Positions 1 through 5,454 of a stretch of 5,773 nucleotides of DNA are shown here, in pieces. This DNA is from Paracoccaceae bacterium (GTDB taxonomy: Bacteria > Pseudomonadota > Alphaproteobacteria > Rhodobacterales > Rhodobacteraceae): positions 1 to 5,773 of the forward strand of contig DQCI01000223.1 of NCBI GenBank assembly GCA_003545125.1, read 5' to 3'. A program made the translations under genes and the position numbers. The notes under the pieces were generated by a model. That model did no database searches. It worked only from the letters and a program-made list of their open reading frames with translations, and was not told where the DNA came from. Within the stretch, counting starts at the first letter, position 1. Every line of letters begins with the position of its first letter.

Positions 1-25
1 GGCGAGGGCGCCAACCGCCCCCGCC
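1..25 (-). terminator. Terminator-like hairpin after the Gly-rich gene
   Basis: Read on the minus strand, a 10-bp arm (GGCGGGGGCG) pairs with CGCCCTCGCC across a 5-nt loop, with a single G-U type pair. It begins 12 nt after the stop codon of the small gene at 38-325, where an intrinsic terminator is expected. The window ends at the hairpin, so a following U-run cannot be seen. Confidence 0.5.
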
Positions 26-37
26 GATGTCACAGGC

Positions 38-325
38 TTACTTGGCCATCATGTTCTTGACCACGCCGATCACCGCCATGATGACGCCACCGCCGACGCC
101 GCCCGAGGCGAGCGAGCCGATGATCGAGCCGATATCGGCCCCGCCGCCAGCCGCCGCGGCGACGCCGCCGGCCCCGAGCATGGACAGGATCTGCCCACCG
201 AGCCCACCGCCGACGATGCCGGAGATCGAGTTGCCGAGCGTGCCGAGGCTGAGTTTCGGCGCGGCCATACCCACCGCGTTGCCGCCGATCGCGCCTGCGA
301 CCAGGCTGATAATGAGTTCTAACAT
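38..325 (-). CDS. Small Gly-rich hydrophobic protein, unknown function
   Basis: A 95-residue protein of unknown function. It is dominated by Gly, Ala, Ile, Leu, Val and Met, with very few charged residues. Residues 1-20 form a hydrophobic stretch beginning MLELIISLVAGAIGG. Two Gly-rich blocks follow, around 36-45 (SGIVGGGLGG) and 74-80 (SGGVGGG), and the protein ends in a short basic tail (KNMMAK). The pattern suggests a small membrane-embedded or membrane-associated protein built from glycine-zipper-like helices. I recall similar unnamed proteins in alphaproteobacteria but cannot name a family. The ATG at 325 is chosen because GGAGG lies 6 nt upstream of it on the minus strand. The open frame continues to about 403, but that extension is Arg/His-rich and unlike the rest. 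A 7-bp stem (362-386) lies in the leader. The proline-rich frame on the opposite strand is a shadow. Confidence 0.75.
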   Translation of the reverse strand: MLELIISLVAGAIGGNAVGMAAPKLSLGTLGNSISGIVGGGLGGQILSMLGAGGVAAAAGGGADIGSIIGSLASGGVGGGVIMAVIGVVKNMMAK

Positions 326-361
326 GTTTCCCTCCACGCGGGGATGGTTGTGAATTCGGCG

Positions 362-386
362 GTCCCCGCTGCCGTCAATCGGGGAC
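362..386 (-). repeat. Inverted repeat / hairpin, 7-bp stem
   Basis: GTCCCCG and CGGGGAC form a perfect 7-bp stem around an 11-nt loop, in the 107-base gap between the DUF188 gene (ending 433) and the Gly-rich gene (starting 325). It could be the terminator of the DUF188 gene, though no U-run follows, or a leader hairpin or operator for the Gly-rich gene. A weaker second hairpin with 4-bp CCCC/GGGG arms lies at 403-417. Confidence 0.4.
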
Positions 387-432
387 AATAGGCACCGGAT
401 CACCCCATTACACGGGGAAAAATGAACAATCC

Positions 433-879
433 CTACCCAGCAGCCGCCGCCCGCAGGGCCCGTTCCAACCCATCACGAAACCGCCCGCGGTCGGCTTTTG
501 AGAACGCCCGTCCGCCCCCTTGCCGGAACGGATCGGCGGCGCGCAGGTCGGTCATCAGATCGCGCGTCGCCAGCACGGTGCCGATATTGGCCGCGGTCAG
601 CGCCTCGCCATCGGGCTTGACCACCCGGGCGCCCGCTTCGACGCAGCGTGCGGCGAGCGGGATGTCGGAGGTCACCACCACGTCCCCCGGTCCCGCCCGC
701 TCCGCGATCCACATGTCGGCCACGTCCGGGCCGTGGTCCACGTAGACCATCTCGACCAGCGGGTTGGCCGACGGTCTGAGGCCGCCGTTGGACACGAAAG
801 CGATCTTCACCCCGTGGCGGGTGGCGATCTGTTCGGCCTCGGTTTTCACCGGGCAGGCATCGGCATCGACAAAGATCAT
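433..879 (-). CDS. YaiI/YqxD family (UPF0178, DUF188) PIN-like protein
   Basis: A 148-residue protein of the YaiI/YqxD family, whose fold is related to PIN/NYN nuclease domains. Its biochemical activity is not established. The family hallmark opens the protein: [12 protein letters not shown], with paired acidic residues D5 and D7. Further conserved elements are SNG at 30-32, the GPDVAD stretch at 50-55, VTSDIPLA at 70-77 with D72, and the C-terminal FSKADRGRF at 126-134. Length and motif order match the family, so the gene looks complete. The ATG at 879 gives the N-terminus usual for the family. However, the GGGAGGG on the minus strand touches this ATG, so Shine-Dalgarno spacing is abnormally short. 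The only in-frame alternative upstream is a TTG at 927, which would add 16 residues without family similarity and has no ribosome site. The gene is divergent from the DUF202 gene at 966, with 86 bases between them. Confidence 0.92.
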   Translation of the reverse strand: MIFVDADACPVKTEAEQIATRHGVKIAFVSNGGLRPSANPLVEMVYVDHGPDVADMWIAERAGPGDVVVTSDIPLAARCVEAGARVVKPDGEALTAANIGTVLATRDLMTDLRAADPFRQGGGRAFSKADRGRFRDGLERALRAAAAG

Positions 880-965
880 CCCTCCCGCTACCCCGTGCCC
901 CGCCGCACCACAAGACCTGCATCGCAAGACTGGACAACGCGGCGCGGGGGCGCTTCACTCGCGCC

Positions 966-1289
966 ATGATCGACCATTACACCGACCACGCCGCCAACGA
1001 ACGCACCTTCCTCGCCTGGGTCCGCACCGCCATCGCGGTGGTCGGCTTCGGCATTGCCGGCGCCCGGCTTGGCGGCGCGCTGCCCGGCGATTGGGCCGAT
1101 GCACTGGTGCTCGCCACCGGTGCGCTGGTTGTCGGGCTGGCCTATGTGCGCATGCAGATCGTCCGCCGACGGATAAACAGCGACGACACCGAAACCGACG
1201 AAGCGACGCCCGCGGACGGGGTGCTGGCGTTTCTCGTTATCGCCTTCTTCGGGCTGCTCGGGGCTTTCGTCCTGCGCCTCAGCCTGTAA
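966..1289 (+). CDS. DUF202 (YidH-type) inner-membrane protein
   Basis: A 107-residue integral membrane protein of the DUF202 family. The family signature is clear at residues 11-28: NERTFLAWVRTAIAVVGF. Three hydrophobic segments are visible, at roughly 18-37, 46-64 and 86-104. A basic cluster (RRR, 67-69) and an acidic, hydrophilic stretch (72-83) separate the second from the third. Family members are small multi-pass proteins of unknown molecular function. No good Shine-Dalgarno precedes the ATG at 966, so translation may be leaderless or weak, but the signature position supports this start. The 3' end overlaps the convergent AEC transporter gene by 11 bases, so the two stop codons lie inside each other's reading frames. 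No partner gene on the same strand is visible. Confidence 0.9.
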   Translation: MIDHYTDHAANERTFLAWVRTAIAVVGFGIAGARLGGALPGDWADALVLATGALVVGLAYVRMQIVRRRINSDDTETDEATPADGVLAFLVIAFFGLLGAFVLRLSL

Positions 1290-2214
1290 ACGCCGCCACC
1301 CGGGCGATCACGAAGGACAGGGTGAGCACCGCCGCGGCGGTCGACAGCAGGATCGCCGAGGACGCCCGCTGCGGCGCAACACGATAGTGCTGCGCGAGGA
1401 TAAAGACATTCCCGGCCACAGGCATCGCGGCGACGGCGATCAGCATGCCGGCGGCGAAGGGCTCGACCGGGATCAGAACCAATGCCGCCAGCGCCACCGC
1501 GCCCGGGTGCAGCACCAGCTTGGCGAAACTGAGCCAGGCGGCCACGCTCACCCGTTCCGCGGAACGGGCAGCGAGCGAAGCGCCGATGGCGAACAGCGCG
1601 CCCGGCGTTGCGGCGGCGCCGAGCAGCGCGAGGGTGGCGTCGGCGGGTTCGGGAAGGGGCCAGCCGGTCGCCGACCAGCCGAGCCCGAGCGCCATCGACA
1701 CGACCATCGGGTTCGCCACCAGCCCCTTCGCCATCGCCGCGAGTGTGGTCAGCCGGACCCGCCCCTCACGCCGCGCGGTGATCACGATCACGATCAGGCT
1801 TGAGAACACGATCAGATCGACGGCGAGCGCCAGCATCACCGGGCCGATGGCCGCCTCGCCGAAGATCGTCGTCAGCATCGGTATGCCGAGAAACCCGGTG
1901 TTGCCGATGGCCGCGCACTGGCCCTCGATGGCCGCCTCCTCGAGCCCCCGCCGGCGCAGGAGCGCCACCCCGAATCCGAGCAGGTAGACCGCCGTTGTCC
2001 CCGCGAGATAGGCGAGCACCAGGTTGGTGTCGTAGACCGCCCCCAGGTCAAGCCGCGCCGAGAACCGAAACAGCATCGCCGACAGCGCGAAATAGAAGAC
2101 GAACCTCGTCAGCGCCGCCGTCGCTTGCGCGGAGAAGAACCCGCGCCGCGCCGCGCCGTAACCGAGGCCGATCAGCGCGAAGAAGGGCAGGGTTTGAAGG
2201 AACACGGCGAGCAT
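1279..2214 (-). CDS. AEC family transporter (auxin efflux carrier type permease)
   Basis: A 311-residue inner-membrane permease of the auxin efflux carrier (AEC) superfamily. Bacterial members move organic anions such as malate or other small metabolites, and the substrate here cannot be inferred. About ten hydrophobic segments are present in two halves, roughly 3-20, 35-51, 64-85, 98-115, 124-146, 165-182, 193-215, 225-247, 252-275 and 285-308. Family-like motifs are GNTGFLGIPM (104-113), KGLVANPM (163-170), KLVLHP (232-237) and AAMPVAGNVF (262-271). Length matches the family, so the gene looks intact. The ATG at 2214 starts the first membrane helix directly, and only a weak GCGGG-type ribosome site precedes it. 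It lies 129 bases downstream of mbfA on the same strand. A stem-loop element (2254-2295) sits between them, so co-transcription is doubtful. Its 3' end overlaps the DUF202 gene by 11 bases. Confidence 0.92.
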   Translation of the reverse strand: MLAVFLQTLPFFALIGLGYGAARRGFFSAQATAALTRFVFYFALSAMLFRFSARLDLGAVYDTNLVLAYLAGTTAVYLLGFGVALLRRRGLEEAAIEGQCAAIGNTGFLGIPMLTTIFGEAAIGPVMLALAVDLIVFSSLIVIVITARREGRVRLTTLAAMAKGLVANPMVVSMALGLGWSATGWPLPEPADATLALLGAAATPGALFAIGASLAARSAERVSVAAWLSFAKLVLHPGAVALAALVLIPVEPFAAGMLIAVAAMPVAGNVFILAQHYRVAPQRASSAILLSTAAAVLTLSFVIARVAAFTG

Positions 2215-2253
2215 GTCCCGCGCCTAGCATGCACGGGGAAACAGCGCCATGAC

Positions 2254-2295
2254 CCTTGATCTTGGCCATAACACTCCGGGGGTGTCACGCCGGAG
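2254..2295 (-). repeat. Stem-loop intergenic repeat, copy A (after mbfA)
   Basis: Read on the minus strand, the element opens CTCCGGCGTGACACCCCC. It folds as CTCCGG (2290-2295) paired with CCGGAG (2274-2279) around a 10-nt loop, followed by TGTTATGGCCAAGATC. A related copy lies at 3433-3476 after the next minus-strand gene, and 16 of the first 18 bases are identical. The position about 50 nt after the mbfA stop, plus the stem followed by a short T/A-containing tract, suggests a transcription terminator. From memory it resembles a dispersed intergenic repeat common in Rhodobacterales, but I cannot search for it here. Confidence 0.5.
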
Positions 2296-2343
2296 GCGTA
2301 CCGCCGGCACGTCGGCTGGCCCCCGGGGCGTTGCGTCCAGGGC

Positions 2344-3324
2344 CTACCCGCCCCCGATCAGCGCGCCCGCGGCGAACACCAGCGCGCCGCCGAGCACCAC
2401 CTGGAAGGCGGCGCGGTGGAACGGGGTCTGCATGAACCGGTTCTGAATCCAGGCGATCGTCCAGAGCTCGACGAACACGACCAGTATGGCAATCGTCGTC
2501 GCGGTCCAGAAATCGGTGATGAGATAGGGCAGCGCGTGGCCGAGGCCGCCGAGCGTCGTCATCACCCCCGAGGCAACCCCGCGTTTCACCGGGCTGCCGC
2601 GTCCCGACAGCTCGCCGTCGTCCGAGGCGGCCTCGGTGAACCCCATCGAGATCCCCGCGCCGATCGAGGCGGCGAGGCCGACAAGGAAGGTGGTGTGGGT
2701 GTCCTGGGTGGCGAAAGCGGTGGCGAAGATCGGCGCCAGCGTCGAGACCGAACCGTCCATCAGTCCCGCGAGCCCCGGCTGCACCCAGGTCAGCACGAAC
2801 TGCCGGTGCGCGGCCTGGTCTTCGTCGGCCCGGCCCTCGCCGCCCAGGTGCTTGGCCTCCAGCGCGCCCGCCATTTCGGTATGCCCCGCTTCGGCGGCGG
2901 CCAGATCGCCGAGCAGCTTGCGGGTATCGGCATCGCTCGAGCGGTCGGCGGCCTTTCGGTAGAAGGTCTCCGCCTGGCGCTCCATCGCGCTCGCCTCGGC
3001 CCGCATCCGTTCGAGACCGAGGTTTTCCACCAGCCAGATCGGGTTGCGGGCATAGAAGCCCGAGACATGCTCGCGCCGAATGAGCGGAATGACATCGCCG
3101 AACCGCCGCTTATGCGCGTCGATCAACCGTTGGCGGTGCTCGTCCTCCTCGATGGCCATCTCGTCGAACACCTTGGCCGAGGAGGGGTATTCCTCGCGCA
3201 GGCGCTGGGCATACTGCCGGTAGATGCGCGCGTCGTCCTCCTCGTTGGAGATCGCGAGCGCCAGCACCTCCTGTTCGGAAAGGTCCGAAAAGCGACGTCG
3301 GCCGCTGCTGAAACCGGGGATCAT
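2344..3324 (-). CDS. mbfA: MbfA: membrane-bound ferritin / iron exporter (erythrin-VIT fusion)
   Basis: A 326-residue inner-membrane protein with an N-terminal ferritin-like (erythrin) domain fused to a C-terminal VIT/CCC1-like transporter domain. In characterised rhizobial MbfA proteins this exports iron and protects against iron and peroxide stress. The ferritin domain spans about 10-160 and holds two ligand-bearing helix pairs. The first has E28/E29 followed by EEDEH (59-63, with E60 and H63 as ExxH). The second has E115/E119 followed by EAGH (145-148). The VIT part starts near 178 with GLMDGSVSTLAPIF (187-200), then GFTEAASDDGE (228-238), and has four to five hydrophobic segments to the C-terminus. 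The length is normal. The ATG at 3324 is well supported by AGGAGG 6 nt upstream. An ICE/Irr-box-like palindrome and a promoter lie directly upstream, which fits repression under iron limitation and induction by iron. The gene appears to be transcribed alone, with stem-loop elements on both sides. Confidence 0.95.
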   Translation of the reverse strand: MIPGFSSGRRRFSDLSEQEVLALAISNEEDDARIYRQYAQRLREEYPSSAKVFDEMAIEEDEHRQRLIDAHKRRFGDVIPLIRREHVSGFYARNPIWLVENLGLERMRAEASAMERQAETFYRKAADRSSDADTRKLLGDLAAAEAGHTEMAGALEAKHLGGEGRADEDQAAHRQFVLTWVQPGLAGLMDGSVSTLAPIFATAFATQDTHTTFLVGLAASIGAGISMGFTEAASDDGELSGRGSPVKRGVASGVMTTLGGLGHALPYLITDFWTATTIAILVVFVELWTIAWIQNRFMQTPFHRAAFQVVLGGALVFAAGALIGGG

Positions 3325-3337
3325 CCGGGGCCTCCTG

Positions 3338-3354
3338 TTTGGAACGATTCCAAA
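3338..3354 (-). promoter_or_regulatory. Irr-box (ICE)-like operator of mbfA
   Basis: A perfect inverted repeat, TTTGGAA-N3-TTCCAAA, ends 13 nt upstream of the mbfA start codon and abuts its AGGAGG ribosome site. The alphaproteobacterial Irr box (ICE), as I recall it, is TTTAGAA-N3-TTCTAAA, so this site differs by one symmetric substitution per arm. mbfA is an established Irr target in several alphaproteobacteria. The palindrome overlaps the end of the proposed -10 box and the expected transcription start, a placement suited to repression. Irr itself is not in this window. Confidence 0.78.
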
Positions 3355-3379
3355 ATAGGCGCATCACCACGAGGCGCAA
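3352..3379 (-). promoter_or_regulatory. Probable mbfA promoter
   Basis: On the minus strand, TTGCGC (3374-3379) and TATTTT (3352-3357) are separated by 16 nt, resembling sigma-70 type -35 and -10 boxes with four of six matches each. The -10 box shares its last three bases with the palindrome at 3338-3354, so transcription would start inside that operator, a few bases before the ribosome site. Confidence 0.5.
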
Positions 3380-3432
3380 GGGTCGAAGTGCCGCGGCCTG
3401 CGCAAGCCCCGGGGCTCACGCCATCCGGTCTG

Positions 3433-3476
3433 CGTCTTCTTTGGTCCGGAGATACCTTGGGGGTGTCACACCGAAG
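3433..3476 (-). repeat. Stem-loop intergenic repeat, copy B (after the NYN gene)
   Basis: Read on the minus strand, the element opens CTTCGGTGTGACACCCCC, continues AAGGTATCTCC and ends GGACCAAAGAAGACG. It pairs as CTT with AAG and, inside, GGTGT with ACACC. Compared with copy A (2254-2295), the CTC/GAG outer pairs have become CTT/AAG, which keeps the pairing. It begins 64 nt after the stop of the NYN gene, so a terminator role is plausible. It also marks the upstream border of the mbfA regulatory region. Confidence 0.5.
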
Positions 3477-3540
3477 CTGTGCCTCACGCACAACGGCAGT
3501 GCCCCGGCCGGGTCGGCGCGCTGCAAGCGCGGCGAAACGC

Positions 3541-4266
3541 TCAGTCCAGTCTTCGGACATAGATGTGATTGCCCTCGCGCTTGGTCTCGAACAGCTTCAG
3601 CTCCCGGACCAGGTCCGACAGCTTGGCCTTGCCATAGGTCCGGGTGTCGAAATCGCGCGTATCCGCCTGGATCGTCTGGCCGAGCAGGCCGAGCTGATAC
3701 CATTCGCCGTCCTGGTCGATCTTGCCCATCGCCCTGAGGATCAGCGGCTGCGCCTCGATCGGCGGGCGTTTGGCTGAGGGTTTCGGCGCCGGTTGGCCCT
3801 TGGCGGGCGCCTCGACGGGCTCTTCCTCGACGATGTTCTCGATCATCACGAAGCGCGAACAGACGTTGCGCAACGACTCGGGCGTCTTGCCCTCGCCAAT
3901 GCCGATTACGCCCATCCCCTGCTCCCGGATCCGGTTGGCGAGCGAGGTGAAGTCGCTGTCCGAACTCACCAGCACGAACCCGTCGAACCGGCCGGTATGC
4001 AACAAATCCATCGCGTCGATCACCAGACCGATGTCAGAGGCGTTCTTGCCCTTGGTATTGGCGGTTTCCTGATGGGCGACGAGGCCCAGGGAATGCACCT
4101 TCTTGGCCCAGGGCTGGAGCCGGGTCGCGGCCCAGTCGCCATAGACCCGCCTCAGCGCCGGTTCGCCGTAGATGGTGATTTCCTTGAGGATCGCCTCGGC
4201 ATAGCGGGCGGGGATGTTGTCGGCGTCGATCAGGACGGCGAGCAGTGGGCTTGGTTTATCTCTCAT
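3541..4266 (-). CDS. NYN domain putative RNase with C-terminal OST-HTH/LOTUS-like domain
   Basis: A 241-residue, apparently cytoplasmic protein combining a NYN (PIN-like, LabA/DUF88 type) nuclease domain with a C-terminal winged-helix module of the OST-HTH/LOTUS type. The N-terminal domain (about 8-145) carries the acidic residues expected of a metal-dependent nuclease site: LIDADN (12-17, D14 and D16), SDIGLVIDAMD (77-87, D78 and D84) and VSSDSDF (100-106, D103 and D105). A Pro/Ala/Glu-rich linker spans about 146-172. The remainder (174-240) starts PLILRAMGKI and ends HIYVRR, the typical pattern of a LOTUS-like RNA-binding domain. Family knowledge suggests RNA cleavage or processing, but the target is unknown. 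The ATG at 4266 starts just before the first beta strand and has only a weak ribosome site. A weak TTGCGT box and an 8-bp hairpin lie upstream. The gene is followed by stem-loop copy B and is probably transcribed alone. Confidence 0.9.
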   Translation of the reverse strand: MRDKPSPLLAVLIDADNIPARYAEAILKEITIYGEPALRRVYGDWAATRLQPWAKKVHSLGLVAHQETANTKGKNASDIGLVIDAMDLLHTGRFDGFVLVSSDSDFTSLANRIREQGMGVIGIGEGKTPESLRNVCSRFVMIENIVEEEPVEAPAKGQPAPKPSAKRPPIEAQPLILRAMGKIDQDGEWYQLGLLGQTIQADTRDFDTRTYGKAKLSDLVRELKLFETKREGNHIYVRRLD

Positions 4267-4285
4267 GGACCCGAGTTAGGCCCAA

Positions 4286-4313
4286 GGCGGCGCTCACGCA
4301 AGGCCGCGCCGCC
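4286..4313 (-). repeat. 8-bp perfect inverted repeat upstream of the NYN gene
   Basis: GGCGGCGC pairs perfectly with GCGCCGCC across a 12-nt loop in the 114-base gap between the NYN gene and the downstream cytochrome c gene. It may be a leader hairpin or a second transcription stop for the cytochrome operon. No U-run follows it on either strand, so its role is uncertain. Confidence 0.4.
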
Positions 4314-4355
4314 CAGTTTCGTGCCGATCCGTTTCGTCGTCATGCAGAGAATGCC

Positions 4356-4374
4356 GGGAAGGCAAGGCCTCCCC
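4356..4374 (-). terminator. Probable terminator of the cytochrome c operon
   Basis: On the minus strand GGGGAGGC pairs with GCCTTCCC across a 3-nt loop, an 8-bp stem with one G-U pair. It starts 6 nt after the stop codon of the downstream cytochrome gene (4381-4821). The following bases (GGCATTCTCTGC) are only weakly T-rich, so it is a plausible but not classic intrinsic terminator. Confidence 0.5.
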
Positions 4375-4380
4375 AGCCGC

Positions 4381-4821
4381 TCATTCCTTGTAGGTCGAGT
4401 GGCAGGCCTTGCAGGTCTCCGAAAGCGGACCCATCGCGGCGGCCAGCGCCTCCGGGCTGTCAACGCCCATCCCGGCCTCGGCGGCCATCTGAAGCGCGCC
4501 GGCCTTGGCGGTGAAATCGTCCCAGTTTTCCCAGATCGCGTCCTTGGCCTCGGCTTCCGGATCGCTGTTGGACTTGGTCTCGAACAGCGCCGGCACCATT
4601 TCCGCCTTCTCGGCGATCTTGGCGAAGGCGGCTTGTGCGGCGGCGGCGTCGAAGTCCACATCGCCCTTCACCATCGAGGCGATCCTCTTGAGGTTGGAGC
4701 CGACAAGGCCCATCGCCTCCTGGCGCGCGCGCACGTCGGGGTCCATCGCGGCGGCAAAGGCGGCGGTGGCGAGCGTGCCGAGCGCGAGCGCGCCCACGAG
4801 GGCGGATTTACGGGTAAACAT
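4381..4821 (-). CDS. Class II cytochrome c (c'/c556 family), periplasmic
   Basis: A 146-residue precursor of a four-helix-bundle class II c-type cytochrome, exported to the periplasm. A Sec signal peptide is clear: a basic N-terminus (MFTRK), a hydrophobic core to about residue 20, and likely cleavage near AFA at 21-23. The heme attachment site is C-terminal, as in this class: CKACH at 137-141, with H141 as proximal ligand, followed by STYKE. Helix 1 carries M37 in the RQEAM stretch. By family knowledge, a Met in this helix can be the sixth heme ligand in low-spin c556 proteins, while true c' proteins leave the site open for NO or CO. The sequence alone does not decide this. GAGGA lies about 9 nt before the ATG at 4821. 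It is paralogous to the next upstream gene (4907-5359) and probably co-transcribed with it across an 85-base gap. Confidence 0.93.
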   Translation of the reverse strand: MFTRKSALVGALALGTLATAAFAAAMDPDVRARQEAMGLVGSNLKRIASMVKGDVDFDAAAAQAAFAKIAEKAEMVPALFETKSNSDPEAEAKDAIWENWDDFTAKAGALQMAAEAGMGVDSPEALAAAMGPLSETCKACHSTYKE

Positions 4822-4871
4822 CGGGGATTTCCTCGTCTGAATCTACGTTATTGCGACACTACCGGCCTCGG

Positions 4872-4896
4872 GCGGGGCGTGCATTCACAACCCCGC
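4872..4896 (-). repeat. Hairpin between the two cytochrome c genes
   Basis: GCGGGG and CCCCGC form a 6-bp stem around a 13-nt loop in the 85-base gap between the tandem cytochrome genes. It starts 10 nt after the stop of the upstream gene. It could partly terminate transcription or set relative message levels for the two cytochromes. No U-run follows. Confidence 0.35.
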
Positions 4897-4906
4897 GAGA
4901 GCGGTT

Positions 4907-5359
4907 TCAGTTCTGGATCTTGAAGCTGCCGTGGCAGGATTTGCAGGTCTGTCCGAGGGTGCCGAGCGCCGCGTCGAGCGCAAACTCATCCCCGGCTCCG
5001 ACCCCCGCCTCGGCCGCCTCGATCATCGCCGCCGCGCGTTGGGTAAACTCCGGATAGTTCACCCAGATCGTCGGCGAGGCCTCCGATTTCGGGTCGGTCT
5101 CCGGCGCCTCGAACAGCGCCGGCACCTGCGCCCCCGTGGTCGCGATCGCCTCCATGGCCCTGGTGACCTCGGCGGCATCGAACGCCACCTCGCCGCGCGC
5201 CATCTTCGTGAGCGTCTTCACCTCGGCCGCGATCGCGCTCATCGCTTCCATCCGCGCCATGACCATCGGATTGGACACCCCGCCATGTCCAAGCGCGGCC
5301 CCGGCAAGTCCGGCACTGGCAAAGGCGGTCAGGGCGAGGGCGGGTACAAAGCGGTTCAT
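4907..5359 (-). CDS. Class II cytochrome c (c'/c556 family), second copy
   Basis: A 150-residue precursor of a periplasmic class II cytochrome c. The signal peptide is MNRF, then a hydrophobic Ala/Leu-rich core, with likely cleavage near ALG at 22-24. The C-terminal heme site is CKSCH at 139-143, with H143 as axial ligand, followed by GSFKIQN. It shares with the neighbouring gene the block PALFE (80-84), an IW-N-F pattern (98-105), the AAEAG segment (115-119) and TCK-CH. M40 aligns with M37 of the paralogue and is the candidate sixth ligand. The ATG at 5359 is preferred over an in-frame TTG at 5365, because AGGA sits about 7 nt from the ATG but touches the TTG. As the first gene of the pair, it should carry the operon promoter in the 124-base gap shared with the divergent YqcI/YcgG gene. 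Confidence 0.93.
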   Translation of the reverse strand: MNRFVPALALTAFASAGLAGAALGHGGVSNPMVMARMEAMSAIAAEVKTLTKMARGEVAFDAAEVTRAMEAIATTGAQVPALFEAPETDPKSEASPTIWVNYPEFTQRAAAMIEAAEAGVGAGDEFALDAALGTLGQTCKSCHGSFKIQN

Positions 5360-5390
5360 CGGCAATCCTGTCAGGTGTGTCCGGGGACCC

Positions 5391-5419
5391 TAGCCGCACG
5401 CGGGCGGGGCCGGGTTCAA
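5391..5419 (-). promoter_or_regulatory. Possible promoter of the cytochrome c pair
   Basis: On the minus strand TTGAAC (5414-5419) lies 17 nt upstream of CGGCTA (5391-5396). The -35 match is fair but the -10 match is poor, so this is only a candidate. No FNR/NnrR-type TTGAT-N4-ATCAA site is visible in the gap. Confidence 0.25.
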
Positions 5420-5454
5420 CTTCCCGTGGGGTGCGACCTTGACGGACTGGCAGA

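Noticed and set aside
27..353. A proline-rich 108-codon frame on the plus strand
   Set aside because: Its Pro/Ala repeats are the reverse complement of the Gly-rich codons of the minus-strand gene, which has a good ribosome site. It is a shadow.
2048..2269. A 73-codon minus-strand frame starting MAKIKGHG
   Set aside because: Its ATG falls in the tail of the stem-loop repeat, and most of the frame overlaps the AEC transporter in another frame. No family features are seen.
2416..3777. A 453-codon open frame on the plus strand
   Set aside because: It lies antisense to mbfA and part of the NYN gene. Its protein is a low-complexity Arg/Gly/His-rich product typical of the opposite strand of high-GC genes, with no recognisable domain.
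433..4266. A functional link between the two PIN-like proteins (DUF188 and NYN)
   Set aside because: They are separated by three unrelated genes, one on the opposite strand. Shared fold ancestry alone does not support a system.
3793..4923. A 376-codon open frame on the plus strand
   Set aside because: It is antisense to the NYN gene and the first cytochrome c gene, both of which have clear family motifs. The frame reads as Gly/Arg/His-rich shadow sequence.
4907..5365. TTG at 5365 as the start of the second cytochrome c
   Set aside because: The AGGA ribosome site would touch the TTG, while its spacing to the ATG at 5359 is normal and gives a standard signal peptide.
5439..5444. TTGACG as a -35 box for the YqcI/YcgG gene
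   Set aside because: The bases 16-18 nt downstream are CCGGTCG, with no resemblance to a -10 box.
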